Shown: piece after piece, positions 27,971 through 36,835 of the stretch
How the letters are laid out: every line of letters starts with the position of its first letter
How positions within the stretch are numbered: position 1 is the first letter of the stretch
DNA from: CADEFX01 sp963840425
Lineage (GTDB): Bacteria > Pseudomonadota > Alphaproteobacteria > Rhizobiales > Hyphomicrobiaceae
Length of the DNA stretch: 64,000 nt
Direction: 5' to 3'
NCBI GenBank assembly: GCA_963840425.1
Contig: CAWIYZ010000022.1
Location: 62,001 to 126,000, forward strand
Notes under the pieces: model-generated
Databases searched by the model: none
Seen by the model: only the letters and a program-made list of their open reading frames with translations
What the model was told of the DNA's origin: nothing
Position numbers and translations under genes: made by a program

Positions 27971-28134
27971 CTCTTCAAGCAGGTCTAGGACTCGCAGAAG
28001 GCGTATGCCGCCAAGGCAATGCCGGCGAAGCGCTTCATGTTCCCGCCCTAAGCGCTACGGGCCGACTACTACTTCGCACCGGCCATGACGAGGTAGCTCA
28101 AAGCAGAAGGGCGGCCACGGCTGCCCTTCAATGG
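27971..28134 (+). pseudogene. Decayed duplicate of the 3' end of the TRAP binding protein gene with its terminator
   Basis: This stretch aligns end to end with 27440-27602: the last 40 or so codons of the dctP-family gene, its stop codon and its hairpin. In the copy, the codons for two tyrosines (in KVYDSQ and PPYAL) have become TAG and TAA, and a Met codon is inserted before the final ATR. It has no start or upstream part, so it is a relic of a former tandem gene duplication. A degenerate hairpin remains at 28107-28128. Confidence 0.85.
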
Positions 28135-28183
28135 GCTATCTGCCAGCGGAGCGAGTCGCGAAACGCTGGATGCAGGTGCCGAC

Positions 28184-29423
28184 TTAAGCCGTTGGAGGCG
28201 GTGCGGGCCGGAACCACCAAAGGGCAAGCGGACCGAACAAGCTGCTCGTTGCCATGACAACAAATGCAAGCAGCCAGCCCGACTGCGTGCTCATTCCGCC
28301 GCCGGCGTCGAGCGCCACACCGACCGCCCAACCTCCCGCCGCCGACAGGCCAAAGCCTACCGTGGAATGGAGCGCCATCGTGGCGCCGCGGTAGGCCGGA
28401 TCGGCGCTGGCGGACATGCCGGATGTGAGCGCGCCGGAGTCGGCGGGGATGGCGAGGGAATAGACGAGCAACAGGGCGAGCAGCATTTCGGGCGCCGCGC
28501 CGGTGGCGAGCCCGATGAGCGATGGCAATCGCACCCGCAATGCACATGATGCAAGCAATCACGCGCTGCCGGCCGATAGCGGATGGCCGCCTCGTTGCCG
28601 ATGATGCTGGCCGGCATCGCCAGCACCGCGGCGATGACACTGACGGCGATCGGCTCGAGCACCGCCGAGCCGCCATTGCGCGCTGCAATGTAGGTCCAAA
28701 AGGCGACGATCCAGGTGCGCAGCGCGTACAGCTCGAAGCAATGCGCGCCGTAGCCGAGCACGTAGCCGAGCGCCAGCCGGTTGCGAAAAACAGGCTTGAA
28801 GTCGAACAGCGGCCTGGACAAGGACTTCACCTGCACGGGAGCCATGGCCAGGGCGGCTGCGATCATCGCCAGCGGGCCGAGCGCGGTCAGATAGAATGCC
28901 GCGCGCCAACCCAAGATATCGGCCGCAAGCTGCGCAATCAGGAACGAAAGACCGACGCCGAAGGAGAATGTTGCCGTGTACAGCGTCACGCTGCGCGAGA
29001 TGTCGCCCGGACCCAGCCGATCGGTCAGCGCCTTGAGGCCCGGCATGTAGGCACCGGCGAAGCCGATGCCGGCCAGTCCCCAAATGCAGGATGGCGGACA
29101 GCAGATCGTTGGCGAACAGCCCGAATGCGAAGGTGGCAATCGCGCTCACCGCCGAGCCGGTCAACAGAACGATGCGCGCATCCATGCGGTCGGTGAGGGT
29201 TGCCAGCACCGGCACGGCCAGCATGTAGCCGATGGCGAACGAGCTTGCCATCAGGCCAGCCTCGCTCGCGCTCAGATTGCCAGAGCGGGATCAGGTGCTG
29301 GGCCATCACCGCCGGCACGACGACGTGCGGCAACAGGTTCCCGACCTGGCCAACGCACATCGCGGCAACGAGCGCGCGGCCGCTCAGTCCAGCCGAATGC
29401 GTCATCCCTCGAGCACCGATCAT
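28184..29423 (-). pseudogene. Major facilitator superfamily transporter, broken by about four one-base frameshifts
   Basis: Pieces in all three frames assemble into one 12-helix MFS protein of about 412 aa. It starts at ATG 29423 (GGGAGG upstream) with VAAMCVGQVGNLLPHVVVPA, and the helix 2-3 loop LTDRMDARIVLL is recognisable. Frame changes occur near 29282 (an extra C), 29085 (at a G run), 28578 and 28520. Every break is a single base and the reading frame between them is clean. It is divergent from arsR and shares its promoter region, so it probably exported an arsenical or another toxic compound. Confidence 0.82.
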
Positions 29424-29453
29424 GCTATCGCCTCCCTCGCGTCCACGGCGTAC

Positions 29454-29481
29454 TTGACAAATCATACATCATTTCGATAAT
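29454..29481 (+). promoter_or_regulatory. Sigma-70 promoter of the arsenic operon
   Basis: TTGACA (29454-29459) and GATAAT (29476-29481) are separated by 16 bp, 17 nt before the arsR start codon. The -35 hexamer is a perfect consensus match. Confidence 0.7.
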
Positions 29482-29490
29482 CGTTGAAAT
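29471..29490. promoter_or_regulatory. Probable ArsR operator overlapping the -10 box
   Basis: ATTTCGATAATCGTTGAAAT is an imperfect dyad with ATTTC/GAAAT ends, covering the -10 element and lying just upstream of arsR. Position and symmetry fit an autorepressor site; binding would block both arsR and, probably, the divergent MFS gene. Confidence 0.55.
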
Positions 29491-29498
29491 ATGGACAA

Positions 29499-29849
29499 AT
29501 GGATGCCGTTGCAGCGCTCGCGGCACTCGCCCAGGAGCATCGGCTGGAAGTCTACCGGCTGCTGGTGAAGGCCGGGCCCGAAGGCATGGCGGCCGGCGAG
29601 GTCGCCGATGCGCTCGGGATCGCCCCCAACACACTGTCGTTTCACTTCGACCGCCTGCGTCACGCCGGGCTCGTGAGCGTCGCGCGCCAGGGCCGCTCGC
29701 TGATCTATGCGGCGCGCTACGAGACCATGAACAACCTGCTCGGCTACCTGACCGAGAACTGCTGTGGCGGAAAACCGGAGCTGTGCGCGCCCGCCGCCTG
29801 CCCGCCCGCCAAATCGTCCCGCAATCGCAAGAAGGAGACCGTCAGATGA
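29499..29849 (+). CDS. arsR: ArsR-family arsenic-responsive repressor (116 aa)
   Basis: A winged-helix metalloregulator, released from DNA by As(III). The recognition helix segment GIAPNTLSFHFDRLRHAGLV lies at residues 40-59. The usual CVCDL site in the DNA-binding helix is absent; instead Cys88, Cys89 and Cys96 (with Cys101) near the C-terminus make the inducer site, similar in spacing to the Acidithiobacillus ferrooxidans ArsR. The ATG at 29499 is used; a TTG lies 15 nt upstream. The stop overlaps the start of arsI (ATGA), so the operon is translationally coupled. It is the only gene of the locus with an intact frame. Confidence 0.9.
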   Translation: MDAVAALAALAQEHRLEVYRLLVKAGPEGMAAGEVADALGIAPNTLSFHFDRLRHAGLVSVARQGRSLIYAARYETMNNLLGYLTENCCGGKPELCAPAACPPAKSSRNRKKETVR

Positions 29850-30281
29850 AACGCCTGCACGTCCATGTCGCCGTGGACGATCTCGACACGGCCATTGGTT
29901 TCTATTCGACGCTGTTCGCAGCCGAGCCGAGCGTCGTGAAGCCCGACTACGCCAAGTGGATGCTCGACGACCCGCGCGTCAACTTCGCCATCTCGATGCG
30001 CGGCGCCAAGACCGGCTTGAACCATCTGGGCATCCAGGTGGAGAGCGAGAGCGAGCTGGCCGAGGTCTATGGGCGGCTGAAGCAAGCCGACGCGGCCGGT
30101 GCTCGAGGAAGGCAAGACCACGTGCTGCTATGCGCAGTCGGAGAAGTCGTGGATCGACGATCCGGCCGGTATCTCCTGGGAAACGTTCCTGACGACGGGT
30201 GAGTCCACGAGCTACGGCACGTCGAAGCCGGAGAGCGTCAGGCTTGCCGACATGCAATGCTGCGAAGGGCAGCGCTCGTGA
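29846..30281 (+). pseudogene. arsI: ArsI/CadI-type C-As lyase (VOC family), one extra base
   Basis: ArsI cleaves the carbon-arsenic bond of methylarsenite. The restored 144-aa protein has the expected metal ligands His5, His60 and Glu112, and the vicinal Cys93-Cys94 (KTTCCYA) that hold the arsenic. An extra G near 30093-30096 breaks the frame between KQADA and PVLEEGKTT. It overlaps arsR at the start and arsC at the end. The close CadI relatives bind cadmium; the ars context favours ArsI. Apart from the single base nothing looks degraded. Confidence 0.85.
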
Positions 30282-30801
30282 CGACGCCGTTCAACGTGCT
30301 GTTCCTGTGCACGGGAAACTCAGCGCGCTCGATCATGGCCGAAGCGATCCTGCGCAAGGACGGGCACGGGCGCTTTCCCGCCTTCTCGGCCGGAAGCATG
30401 CCCAAAGGTGCCGTCAATCCGTTCGCGCTCAAGGTGCTCAGGAGCTACGGCTATCCGATCGAAGGACTGACATCCAAGAGCTGGGAGGTGCTCGCCGCTG
30501 CGGATGCACCGAGGATGGATTTCGTGCTGACCGTCTGCGACAACGCGGCGGGTGAGACCTGTCCGCTTTGGCCGGGGCAGCCGATCACGGCGCATTGGGG
30601 CATCGAGGATCCGGCAGCCGTCGAAGGCAGCGACATCGACAAGGAGCGCGCGTTCGTCACGGCGTTCCGCTACCTCAAGAACCGCGTCTCGCTGCTCGCC
30701 AGCCTGCCGGTGACCTCGCTGAGCCGGCTGGCGCTGCGAGCAAGCTGCAAGAGATCGGCCGCATCGACGGAGCGACTGCAAAGAGCGCAAAGGTCGCTTG
30801 A
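30278..30801 (+). pseudogene. arsC: Arsenate reductase ArsC, LMW-phosphatase/thioredoxin type, frameshift near the C-terminus
   Basis: Reduces arsenate to arsenite. The GTG start at 30278 overlaps the arsI stop (GTGA). LFLCTGNSARSIMAE carries the nucleophilic cysteine, and VCDNAAGETCPLWPG the two further cysteines of the redox relay. TAHWGIEDPAAVEG completes the family pattern. Near 30735-30745 one base is missing: SRLALR should continue SKLQEIGRIDG to a stop at 30799. Only the last 20 or so residues are affected, so even a real frameshift might leave activity, though the uncorrected frame adds a long tail. Confidence 0.85.
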
Positions 30802-31525
30802 TGAGTGCGTTCTCGCAGCGGCAGCGGCTTCTTGCGGAAGCGCTCGGGACCGCCCTGCTGCTCGCCACCGTGATCGGCTCGGGCATCATGGGCGAGCGGC
30901 TGGCTGGCGGCAACGTCGCCATCGCCCTGCTCGGCAACACGCTAGCGACCGGAGCGATGCTCGTCGTGCTCATCACGATGCTCGGGCCGATTTCGGGCGC
31001 GCACTTCAATCCGGCCGTGACCGGCGTTTTCTGGCTGCGGAAGGAAATCGGGTCCGCAGACGCGCTGGCCTACGTCGCGGTTCAGGTCGCGGCCGCGATT
31101 GTCGGCGTCTGGGCTGCCCATCTCATGTTCGAGGAGAGCCTGCTGCAGCTTTCGACCAAGGCGCGTGCGGGCCCCTCCCAGTGGTTCTCCGAATCCGTCG
31201 CCGCGTTCGGGCTGATCTCGACAATCCTGCTGACATTGCGGACGAGCCCCGGCAGCGTGCCGACCTCGGTCGGCCTCTACATCACGGCCGCCTACTGGTT
31301 CACGGCGTCCACGTCCTTCGCCAACCCCGCGGTGACGATGGCGCGCGCGCTTTCTCCGACACCTTCGCCGGCATCAGGCCGGTCGATGTCCCAGCGTTCG
31401 TGGTGGCGCAACTCGTGGGAGCCGCCGCGGCCATGCTCGTTTGCCGGCTGTTGCTGGCCCGATCTGCACGCGGCGCAGCACCGGCCGACACCTCACAAGA
31501 GCGCACCCTGCGCCCACTTCCCTAA
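30801..31525 (+). pseudogene. aqpS: MIP-family aquaglyceroporin, AqpS-like, one frameshift
   Basis: A membrane channel with two half-helix motifs, HFNPAVT (near residue 67) and FANPAVT (near 175). In Sinorhizobium, AqpS in an ars operon lets arsenite produced by ArsC leave down its gradient in place of a pump. The ATG overlaps the arsC stop (TGATG). Near 31345, in the run CGCGCGCGCTTTC, one base too many breaks the frame; the restored protein continues SDTFAGIRP, VDVPAFVVAQLVGAAAAML to a stop at 31523. Assignment to AqpS rests on operon context. Confidence 0.8.
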
Positions 31526-31587
31526 CGCCGGTCACGCGGCTATGTTGCGGCGCGACATTTCCTGATGACCGCGCGAGGCAACTTCCC

Positions 31588-32802
31588 ATGCAGAAGATCA
31601 AGGTGACCGGCACCGTCGTCGAGCTGGACGGCGATGAGATGACGCGCATCATCTGGCAGCTGATCAAGGACAAGCTGATCCACCCCTACCTCGATGTGAA
31701 CCTCGAGTACTACGACCTGGGCGTGGAGGCGCGCGACAAGACCAACGACCAGATCACCATCGACTCGGCCAACGCCATCAAGAAGCACGGCGTCGGCGTC
31801 AAGTGCGCCACCATCACGCCGGACGAGGGCCGCGTGAAGGAGTTCAACCTGAAAGAGATGTGGCGCTCGCCCAACGGCACCATCCGCAACATTCTGGGCG
31901 GCGTGATCTTCCGCGAGCCGATCATCTGCAAGAACGTGCCGCGCCTGGTGCCAGGCTGGACGCAGCCGATCATCATCGGCCGTCACGCCTATGGCGATCA
32001 GTACCGCGCCACCGACTTCAAGTTCCCGGGCAAGGGCACGCTGTCAATCAAGTTCGTCGGCGAGGACGGCAAGGTGATCGAACGCGAGGTGTTCAAGGCG
32101 CCGGGCAGCGGCGTGACGATGGCGATGTACAATCTCGACAATTCGATCCGCGAGTTCGCGCGCGCCTCGTTCAACTACGGGCTGTCGCGCAAATATCCGG
32201 TCTACCTGTCGACCAAGAACACCATCCTGAAGCAGTACGACGGCCGCTTCATGGAGCTGTTCCAGGAGATCTTCGACAAGGAGTTCAAGGCCGAGTTCGC
32301 CAAGCACAAGCTCACCTACGAGCATCGCTTGATCGACGACATGGTCGCCGCCGCGCTCAAGTGGTCGGGCGGCTACGTATGGGCATGCAAGAACTACGAC
32401 GGCGACGTGCAGTCCGACACGGTGGCGCAGGGCTTCGGCTCGCTGGGCCTGATGACGAGCGTGCTGATGACGCCCGACGGCCGGACAGTGGAAGCGGAGG
32501 CGGCGCACGGCACGGTGACGCGCCACTATCGCGAGCATCAGAAGGGACGCGAGACCTCGACGAACTCGATGGCCTCGATCTTCGCGTGGACGCGCGGGCT
32601 CGCGCATCGCGCCAAGCTCGACAACAACGCCGAGCTGGCGAAGTTCTCGACCACGCTGGAGAAGGTATGCATCGATACGGTGGAGGCGGGCTTCATGACC
32701 AAAGACCTGGCCTTGCTGGTCGGTGACCAGCAGAAGTGGCTCTCCACCACCGGGTTCCTGGACAAGATCGACGCGAACCTGAAGGCGGCCATGACGGCCT
32801 GA
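31588..32802 (+). CDS. icd: NADP-dependent isocitrate dehydrogenase (404 aa)
   Basis: Oxidatively decarboxylates isocitrate to 2-oxoglutarate in the TCA cycle. The 404-aa length and eukaryote-like sequence (VVELDGDEMTRIIW, SPNGTIRNILGGVIFREPI, AHGTVTRHYREHQKG) mark the homodimeric type common in alphaproteobacteria. The ATG at 31588 starts the first strand directly. The frame is intact although it follows the heavily frameshifted ars genes by only 62 nt. Confidence 0.97.
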   Translation: MQKIKVTGTVVELDGDEMTRIIWQLIKDKLIHPYLDVNLEYYDLGVEARDKTNDQITIDSANAIKKHGVGVKCATITPDEGRVKEFNLKEMWRSPNGTIRNILGGVIFREPIICKNVPRLVPGWTQPIIIGRHAYGDQYRATDFKFPGKGTLSIKFVGEDGKVIEREVFKAPGSGVTMAMYNLDNSIREFARASFNYGLSRKYPVYLSTKNTILKQYDGRFMELFQEIFDKEFKAEFAKHKLTYEHRLIDDMVAAALKWSGGYVWACKNYDGDVQSDTVAQGFGSLGLMTSVLMTPDGRTVEAEAAHGTVTRHYREHQKGRETSTNSMASIFAWTRGLAHRAKLDNNAELAKFSTTLEKVCIDTVEAGFMTKDLALLVGDQQKWLSTTGFLDKIDANLKAAMTA

Positions 32803-32844
32803 TGGCAAGAACGGCAAAGCAGAGCAACAGACCGACAACCGGGG

Positions 32845-32932
32845 CGATTAGGCCTCGTCCAACAGTCGGCTAAGCCACGTCCAAGGGGCGGCTGAGCCAC
32901 GTCCAACCGCCGGCAAAGTACGTCCATCCACA
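32845..32932. repeat. Four tandem copies of a 22-bp unit downstream of icd
   Basis: Copies begin at 32845, 32867, 32889 and 32911. The middle two, CGGCTAAGCCACGTCCAA and CGGCTGAGCCACGTCCAA plus four bases, are nearly identical; the outer two are diverged, all keeping CGTCCA. The array is non-coding and lies between icd and a convergent gene. Confidence 0.7.
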
Positions 32933-32945
32933 GGCCGATGTCGAC

Positions 32946-33206
32946 CTATGTGCCTAGTCTGGCACCGGGGCGGGGACCGGCGAGGGGCTCGTGCTCCCGG
33001 CGGTAGCGCTCAGCGGGGTCGCGGCGACTAAATTCGAACAGACAGGCCAAGACTGCCCCACCCAGAATACTGGCGAGAACCAAGAAGGCGGACATTACCG
33101 CAGCGGTGACCTGCAGCACACCGTGATACAGAGCCAAGGCTAGCACTGTGCAGGCGAGAACAGCCACAATTCCCACAAGGCCAGAGTTCTTGTTTACGGG
33201 CAGCAT
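32946..33206 (-). CDS. Small inner-membrane protein with two hydrophobic helices (86 aa)
   Basis: Residues about 10-28 (LVGIVAVLACTVLALALYHG) and 33-54 (VMSAFLVLASILGGAVLACLF) are membrane helices, followed by a basic, Pro/Arg-rich cytoplasmic tail. GGAG lies 6 nt before the ATG at 33206; a GTG at 33279-33281 would add 25 charged residues. It follows the broken DUF2793 gene on the same strand. The family is unrecognised. Confidence 0.55.
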   Translation of the reverse strand: MLPVNKNSGLVGIVAVLACTVLALALYHGVLQVTAAVMSAFLVLASILGGAVLACLFEFSRRDPAERYRREHEPLAGPRPGARLGT

Positions 33207-33314
33207 GCGCGTCTCCGGATCGAACGTGCGGTCTTCGCACTCTTCGGTCAGAAAAACGCCGAACTCCGCGCGCCGTTCCACTCAGACCAAAGTCCAATGT
33301 CGCCGTCGGACCGA

Positions 33315-34557
33315 TCAGCTGACGACCGCTCCGTCGGTGACGCGGCGCCAGTTGCTCCCGTCGGAGAAGGCCAGCACGGCGCCGCTCGAACTCATCGCTG
33401 ACGTAGATGATCTGGCCTGCGGCAGCCGCTGCGCTCGGCACGCCGGCCACGGTGTAGCCCTTCACACGCACGGGGCCATCGACATCCAGCTTGCAGGCGG
33501 CCGTGGCGTCGGAGCCGACGCGCACGTTGCCATTGCCCAACGCAGTTAGCGCAATGCCTTCAACCGCAGCGCCGTTGGGAACGGCGAGCAGGTCGAGGCG
33601 TGTTCCTTGTGCCGTGTCCGTCCAGTCTTCGGTCGCCACGATGTTCAACCCACCGCGGGAGGTGGAGGAGAAGCCCGTGGCGCCGTACCCGAAAACGCTG
33701 AAGCGCCCGATGCTGTTGCCCGACGCCAGCGCCACGCGCGATGCATTACTGCCGTTGGCGCGCCGGAAGTTCAGCTGCGCATTGCTGGCGAAGGCGTCGA
33801 GGAAGAAGCGGCACGACACGCCATCAGCCTGGACAAGATGCGTCAGCGTTCCCGTTGCGGCGGAGGGCGGCGCGACAGCATTCTCCGAGACTGTGACCCG
33901 GCTGGTCGGTGCATGCGTTCCCAATCCGATTCTGCCGGTGTCCTTGTCGATGACCACGGCCTCGTGCCACGCACTGCCGTCGGCGCTGACCTTGACGTGG
34001 AAATCGTCGTCGCCGACGAGACCGAGCTCGGCCCGGCCGGAAGCGTTGCTCTGGTAGAGCTGACTCGCCGTATCGCCAGCCGCGGCCTTGTTGATCTTCT
34101 GCTGGTGGCCGGCGCCTGCGTGATCGAAAAGGCTTGCAGCGGAGGCGAGCGTCAGCAGGTTCGTTGCGTCCGCAGTCGCATTGACGCCGAGCATCGGCAC
34201 GTTCTGCAGCGCTGCAGCCGCGGCGGCCGTCACCCAGTCGGCGCCGTCGAAGGCCAGCAACGCATCCTCGTCGGCGACCCAGGCCATCCAGCCTTCGGTC
34301 GGCGCATAGAATATCCATGCGGCGTCCTGCCAGGCAGCAACTTCGCCGTCGTGTCCGCCCTATGCACCGGTCGCCGCTGCGGCCACGATGTAGCGGTCGC
34401 CTTCCGCCGGAGCACCGGGCGGCGCCGCGAGATCCCGGTCCTTGACGGAAATCTGCACGAGTGCATCGAGTGCCCGGATCGCCTCGTTATGCATGACATG
34501 CTTCTGCGCCTGAGAGGCCAGGATGTAAGGCAGAGCGAGATTGGGAGTAGTGTCCAT
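33315..34557 (-). pseudogene. DUF2793 phage-tail-like protein, nonsense codon and frameshift
   Basis: Starts MDTTPNLALPYILASQAQK, the DUF2793 signature of prophage and gene-transfer-agent-like tail proteins, followed by GAPAEGDRYIVAA. At 34360 the frame meets TAG where the family has a Trp (TGG), then continues in the same frame with GGHDGEVAAWQ and EGWMAWVADEDALLAFDG. A later region repeats sequence like that of glycan-binding tail fibres, with QIIYVSDE and then an extra T near 33389 before the restored SSGAVLAFSDGSNWRRVTDG. Restored length would be about 413 aa. No other phage genes are nearby, so it is an isolated relic or a domesticated tail protein. Confidence 0.8.
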
Positions 34558-34673
34558 GCGCGAGGCTCCAATGGTGCCGGAGCATTCTGCGCGTGCCCAA
34601 TGCGACGGGGATAAGTTTCGCGAAATTTCTCTGCCGATTTGGGTAAACGCGGCCGCGCTCGATTCGTCCGCGC

Positions 34674-36644
34674 TCAACCGGCGCGGTGCCAGAGCCGGAA
34701 GTCAGGGACCAACGGATAGGTCTGGTGCCAGATTTCCAGCTTCTCCACATAGCGCGACCGATACGCCTCGTCGGTCAGCGCTCCGATGCTCTCCAAGTTA
34801 AGCTCCACACCCACGTCATTGTAGACGTCGAGATTTGTCAGGTTCGGGACCGGCAGCGAGCCCGACTTGAAATCGCTCCACATGCCGCGGAATAGATCTT
34901 CCAGGTGACGCGTGAGCCTCGTCATGTCGAACAGCAGACAGGTGTCGCGCCCCGCGATCAGCCTCTGCTGGGCCGCGGCCATCTTGTCCCGATTGCGGCC
35001 GAACTCGATGGCGCGCGTAACATACACATCAGTTGTCGGGCAGATGAGATCGCCCATGCCCGCAGCATGGACCAGGCTGGTGCAGACCCTGGACGCAAAC
35101 CCACGTCCTGGCACGGTCAGGATAGGCACGCCCATCCACATGGCATCGGCCGCCGTCGTGTGCGCGCCGTAGGGGTACGTATCCAGAAAGAGATCGGCGA
35201 GCGGGTAGCGCGCCAGATGCTCGGGGTTGGGCCTTTTCTCAGCGAAGATCAGCCGGTCCGGCGCGGTGCCGTTCTGCTCAGCAAGCTGCCGCAGCCGAGC
35301 ATTCGCATTGCCGGAACCGCCGAGCAACCAGAGCACGCTGCCCGAAACCTGGCCAAGAATGTTCATCCAGGCTTCAAAAATGGCGGGCGTGATCTTCTGC
35401 ATGCCGTTGAGACAGCAATAGACGAATGCGTCCTCGGGCAGATTCTCATCCTGGCGCACTGGACGGCGGCTGGAAACGGGCCGCCTGCGGTCGTTAGGTT
35501 GATAGCACGGCAGGCGCAGAACTTTCTCCGAGTAGTAACGTTCGTCACTCTCCGGAATGATGTGCGCATCGGCGATGATATAGTTGTGGTAGGGCGTACC
35601 CATCGTGCCGGGAAAGCCAAACCAATTGACGATGACTGGGGCAGGACGCAGCGCAAAAACCTTGGTGCGCGCGTCCTTCGTATAGCCATTGAGGTCGATC
35701 AGGATATCGATCCGGTCCTCTGCGATGCGGCGCGCGGCCTCCTGGTCGCCGAGCCCGTTGATGTCGAGCCAGTGATCGACGCTGCCCTTGATCCGCGCCT
35801 GTGTCGCATCGGTGCGCTTGATGCCGCAGTAGTACGCGTAGACCTCGAATTGAGATCGGTCGTGCGTCTCCAGCACATCCGTCATGCCGAACCCGACGGC
35901 ATGCTCGCGCAAATCGGAGGACACATAGCCGATGCGCAGCCTGCCGGACTCGCGATGCCGTTCCCTCGCGCCGGCATGCTGGATCGGAGTCCTTGGTATG
36001 CCGATCGTGTCCTTGGCGTACCGATAGGCTCTGGCCAGCTGAAACATCGGGTCGTCGGCGAGGTTCGCCAGCGATAGCGGCGAGATATGCGACATCAGAG
36101 TCTTGGCCTCGACGTACTCCCAGCCCTCGACTACCGGCCATTTGCATTGCCGCTGTCTGAGCGCGATCCAATGCTGAATGACTTCACCCTGTGCAGGGCT
36201 GATCTCCAGCGATTGCCGCAGTGCGTCCTCGGCCGCGGCATCGTTCTGGGCACCCTCTAGGACTCGACCGATTTGCTGCAGCACCATCAGCTTGTGCTTG
36301 ATGGAATCGCCGTTGACGCTGGGCAGTCTGTTCACCAGCGCCAGCCACTCAGTCACGGCCGTTCCGAGCTGACCCGCATCCTCAAGTGCACGGCCAAGGT
36401 TGATATATGGCGGACAAAAATCAGGCTTCAGCCTGATGCACTCCCGCAAGGCATTGATGGCGCCCGCCCGATCACCCAACCGCGAAAGCGCGACCCCGTA
36501 GTTGAAGTAGACCGCATGCAGGAGTTGGTTGCCCGGATTCGATGCAATCCAGGTTTTGTAGAGATCGGCAGCCTTCTGTGACTCCTGCGCGCTTTCGAGA
36601 CGATTGGCTGCGGAGAACAGATCAACGATTGAGGATTGCTGCAC
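34674..36644 (-). CDS. TPR-containing SPINDLY/OGT-type (GT41) glycosyltransferase (656 aa)
   Basis: A cytoplasmic UDP- or GDP-sugar:protein Ser/Thr O-glycosyltransferase candidate. Residues about 10-180 form tetratricopeptide-like repeats (YFNYGVALSRLGDRAGAINA is one). The GT41 catalytic part follows: RIGYVSSDLREHAVG, LIDLNGYTKDARTKVFALRP, NWFGFPGTMGTPYHNYIIAD, LNGMQKITPAIFEAWM and DLFLDTYPYGAHTTAADAMW. The Lys of KITP and the HTTAADA loop contact the nucleotide-sugar in known OGTs. No ATG fits; GTG at 36644 has GGGA upstream, while TTG at 36677 would add 11 residues. It lies 190 nt downstream of the Thr-rich repeat gene on the same strand. Donor and acceptor are not proven. Confidence 0.88.
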   Translation of the reverse strand: MQQSSIVDLFSAANRLESAQESQKAADLYKTWIASNPGNQLLHAVYFNYGVALSRLGDRAGAINALRECIRLKPDFCPPYINLGRALEDAGQLGTAVTEWLALVNRLPSVNGDSIKHKLMVLQQIGRVLEGAQNDAAAEDALRQSLEISPAQGEVIQHWIALRQRQCKWPVVEGWEYVEAKTLMSHISPLSLANLADDPMFQLARAYRYAKDTIGIPRTPIQHAGARERHRESGRLRIGYVSSDLREHAVGFGMTDVLETHDRSQFEVYAYYCGIKRTDATQARIKGSVDHWLDINGLGDQEAARRIAEDRIDILIDLNGYTKDARTKVFALRPAPVIVNWFGFPGTMGTPYHNYIIADAHIIPESDERYYSEKVLRLPCYQPNDRRRPVSSRRPVRQDENLPEDAFVYCCLNGMQKITPAIFEAWMNILGQVSGSVLWLLGGSGNANARLRQLAEQNGTAPDRLIFAEKRPNPEHLARYPLADLFLDTYPYGAHTTAADAMWMGVPILTVPGRGFASRVCTSLVHAAGMGDLICPTTDVYVTRAIEFGRNRDKMAAAQQRLIAGRDTCLLFDMTRLTRHLEDLFRGMWSDFKSGSLPVPNLTNLDVYNDVGVELNLESIGALTDEAYRSRYVEKLEIWHQTYPLVPDFRLWHRAG

Positions 36645-36796
36645 GCAGGCTGATCCCGTCGAGTTGCCGCGCAACAAAAGCGCAAAGCGCAGCCCTTACA
36701 ATGATTCGGGCCGGCCCGTAACGCGAAGGCGCGGGAGCCGCGATGCCCAAGCGACAACAACCCCGGTCTCCTCCGACCAGCGCCGCCCGCCATCCG

Positions 36797-36820
36797 CGGC
36801 GGGGACGCAGTCCCCCGCCG
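36797..36820 (-). terminator. GC-rich hairpin after the repeat-protein gene
   Basis: CGGCGGGGA and TCCCCCGCCG pair around a short loop, 16 nt past the stop of the 953-aa gene. It could attenuate transcription into the glycosyltransferase gene. There is no T-run, so termination would be partial at best. Confidence 0.4.
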
Positions 36821-36835
36821 CCGTCAATTTCAGTC

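Noticed and set aside
28184..31525. Arsenic genes as a mobile island
   Set aside because: No integrase, transposase, flanking direct repeats or tRNA junction is seen, and codon use is like that of the neighbours.
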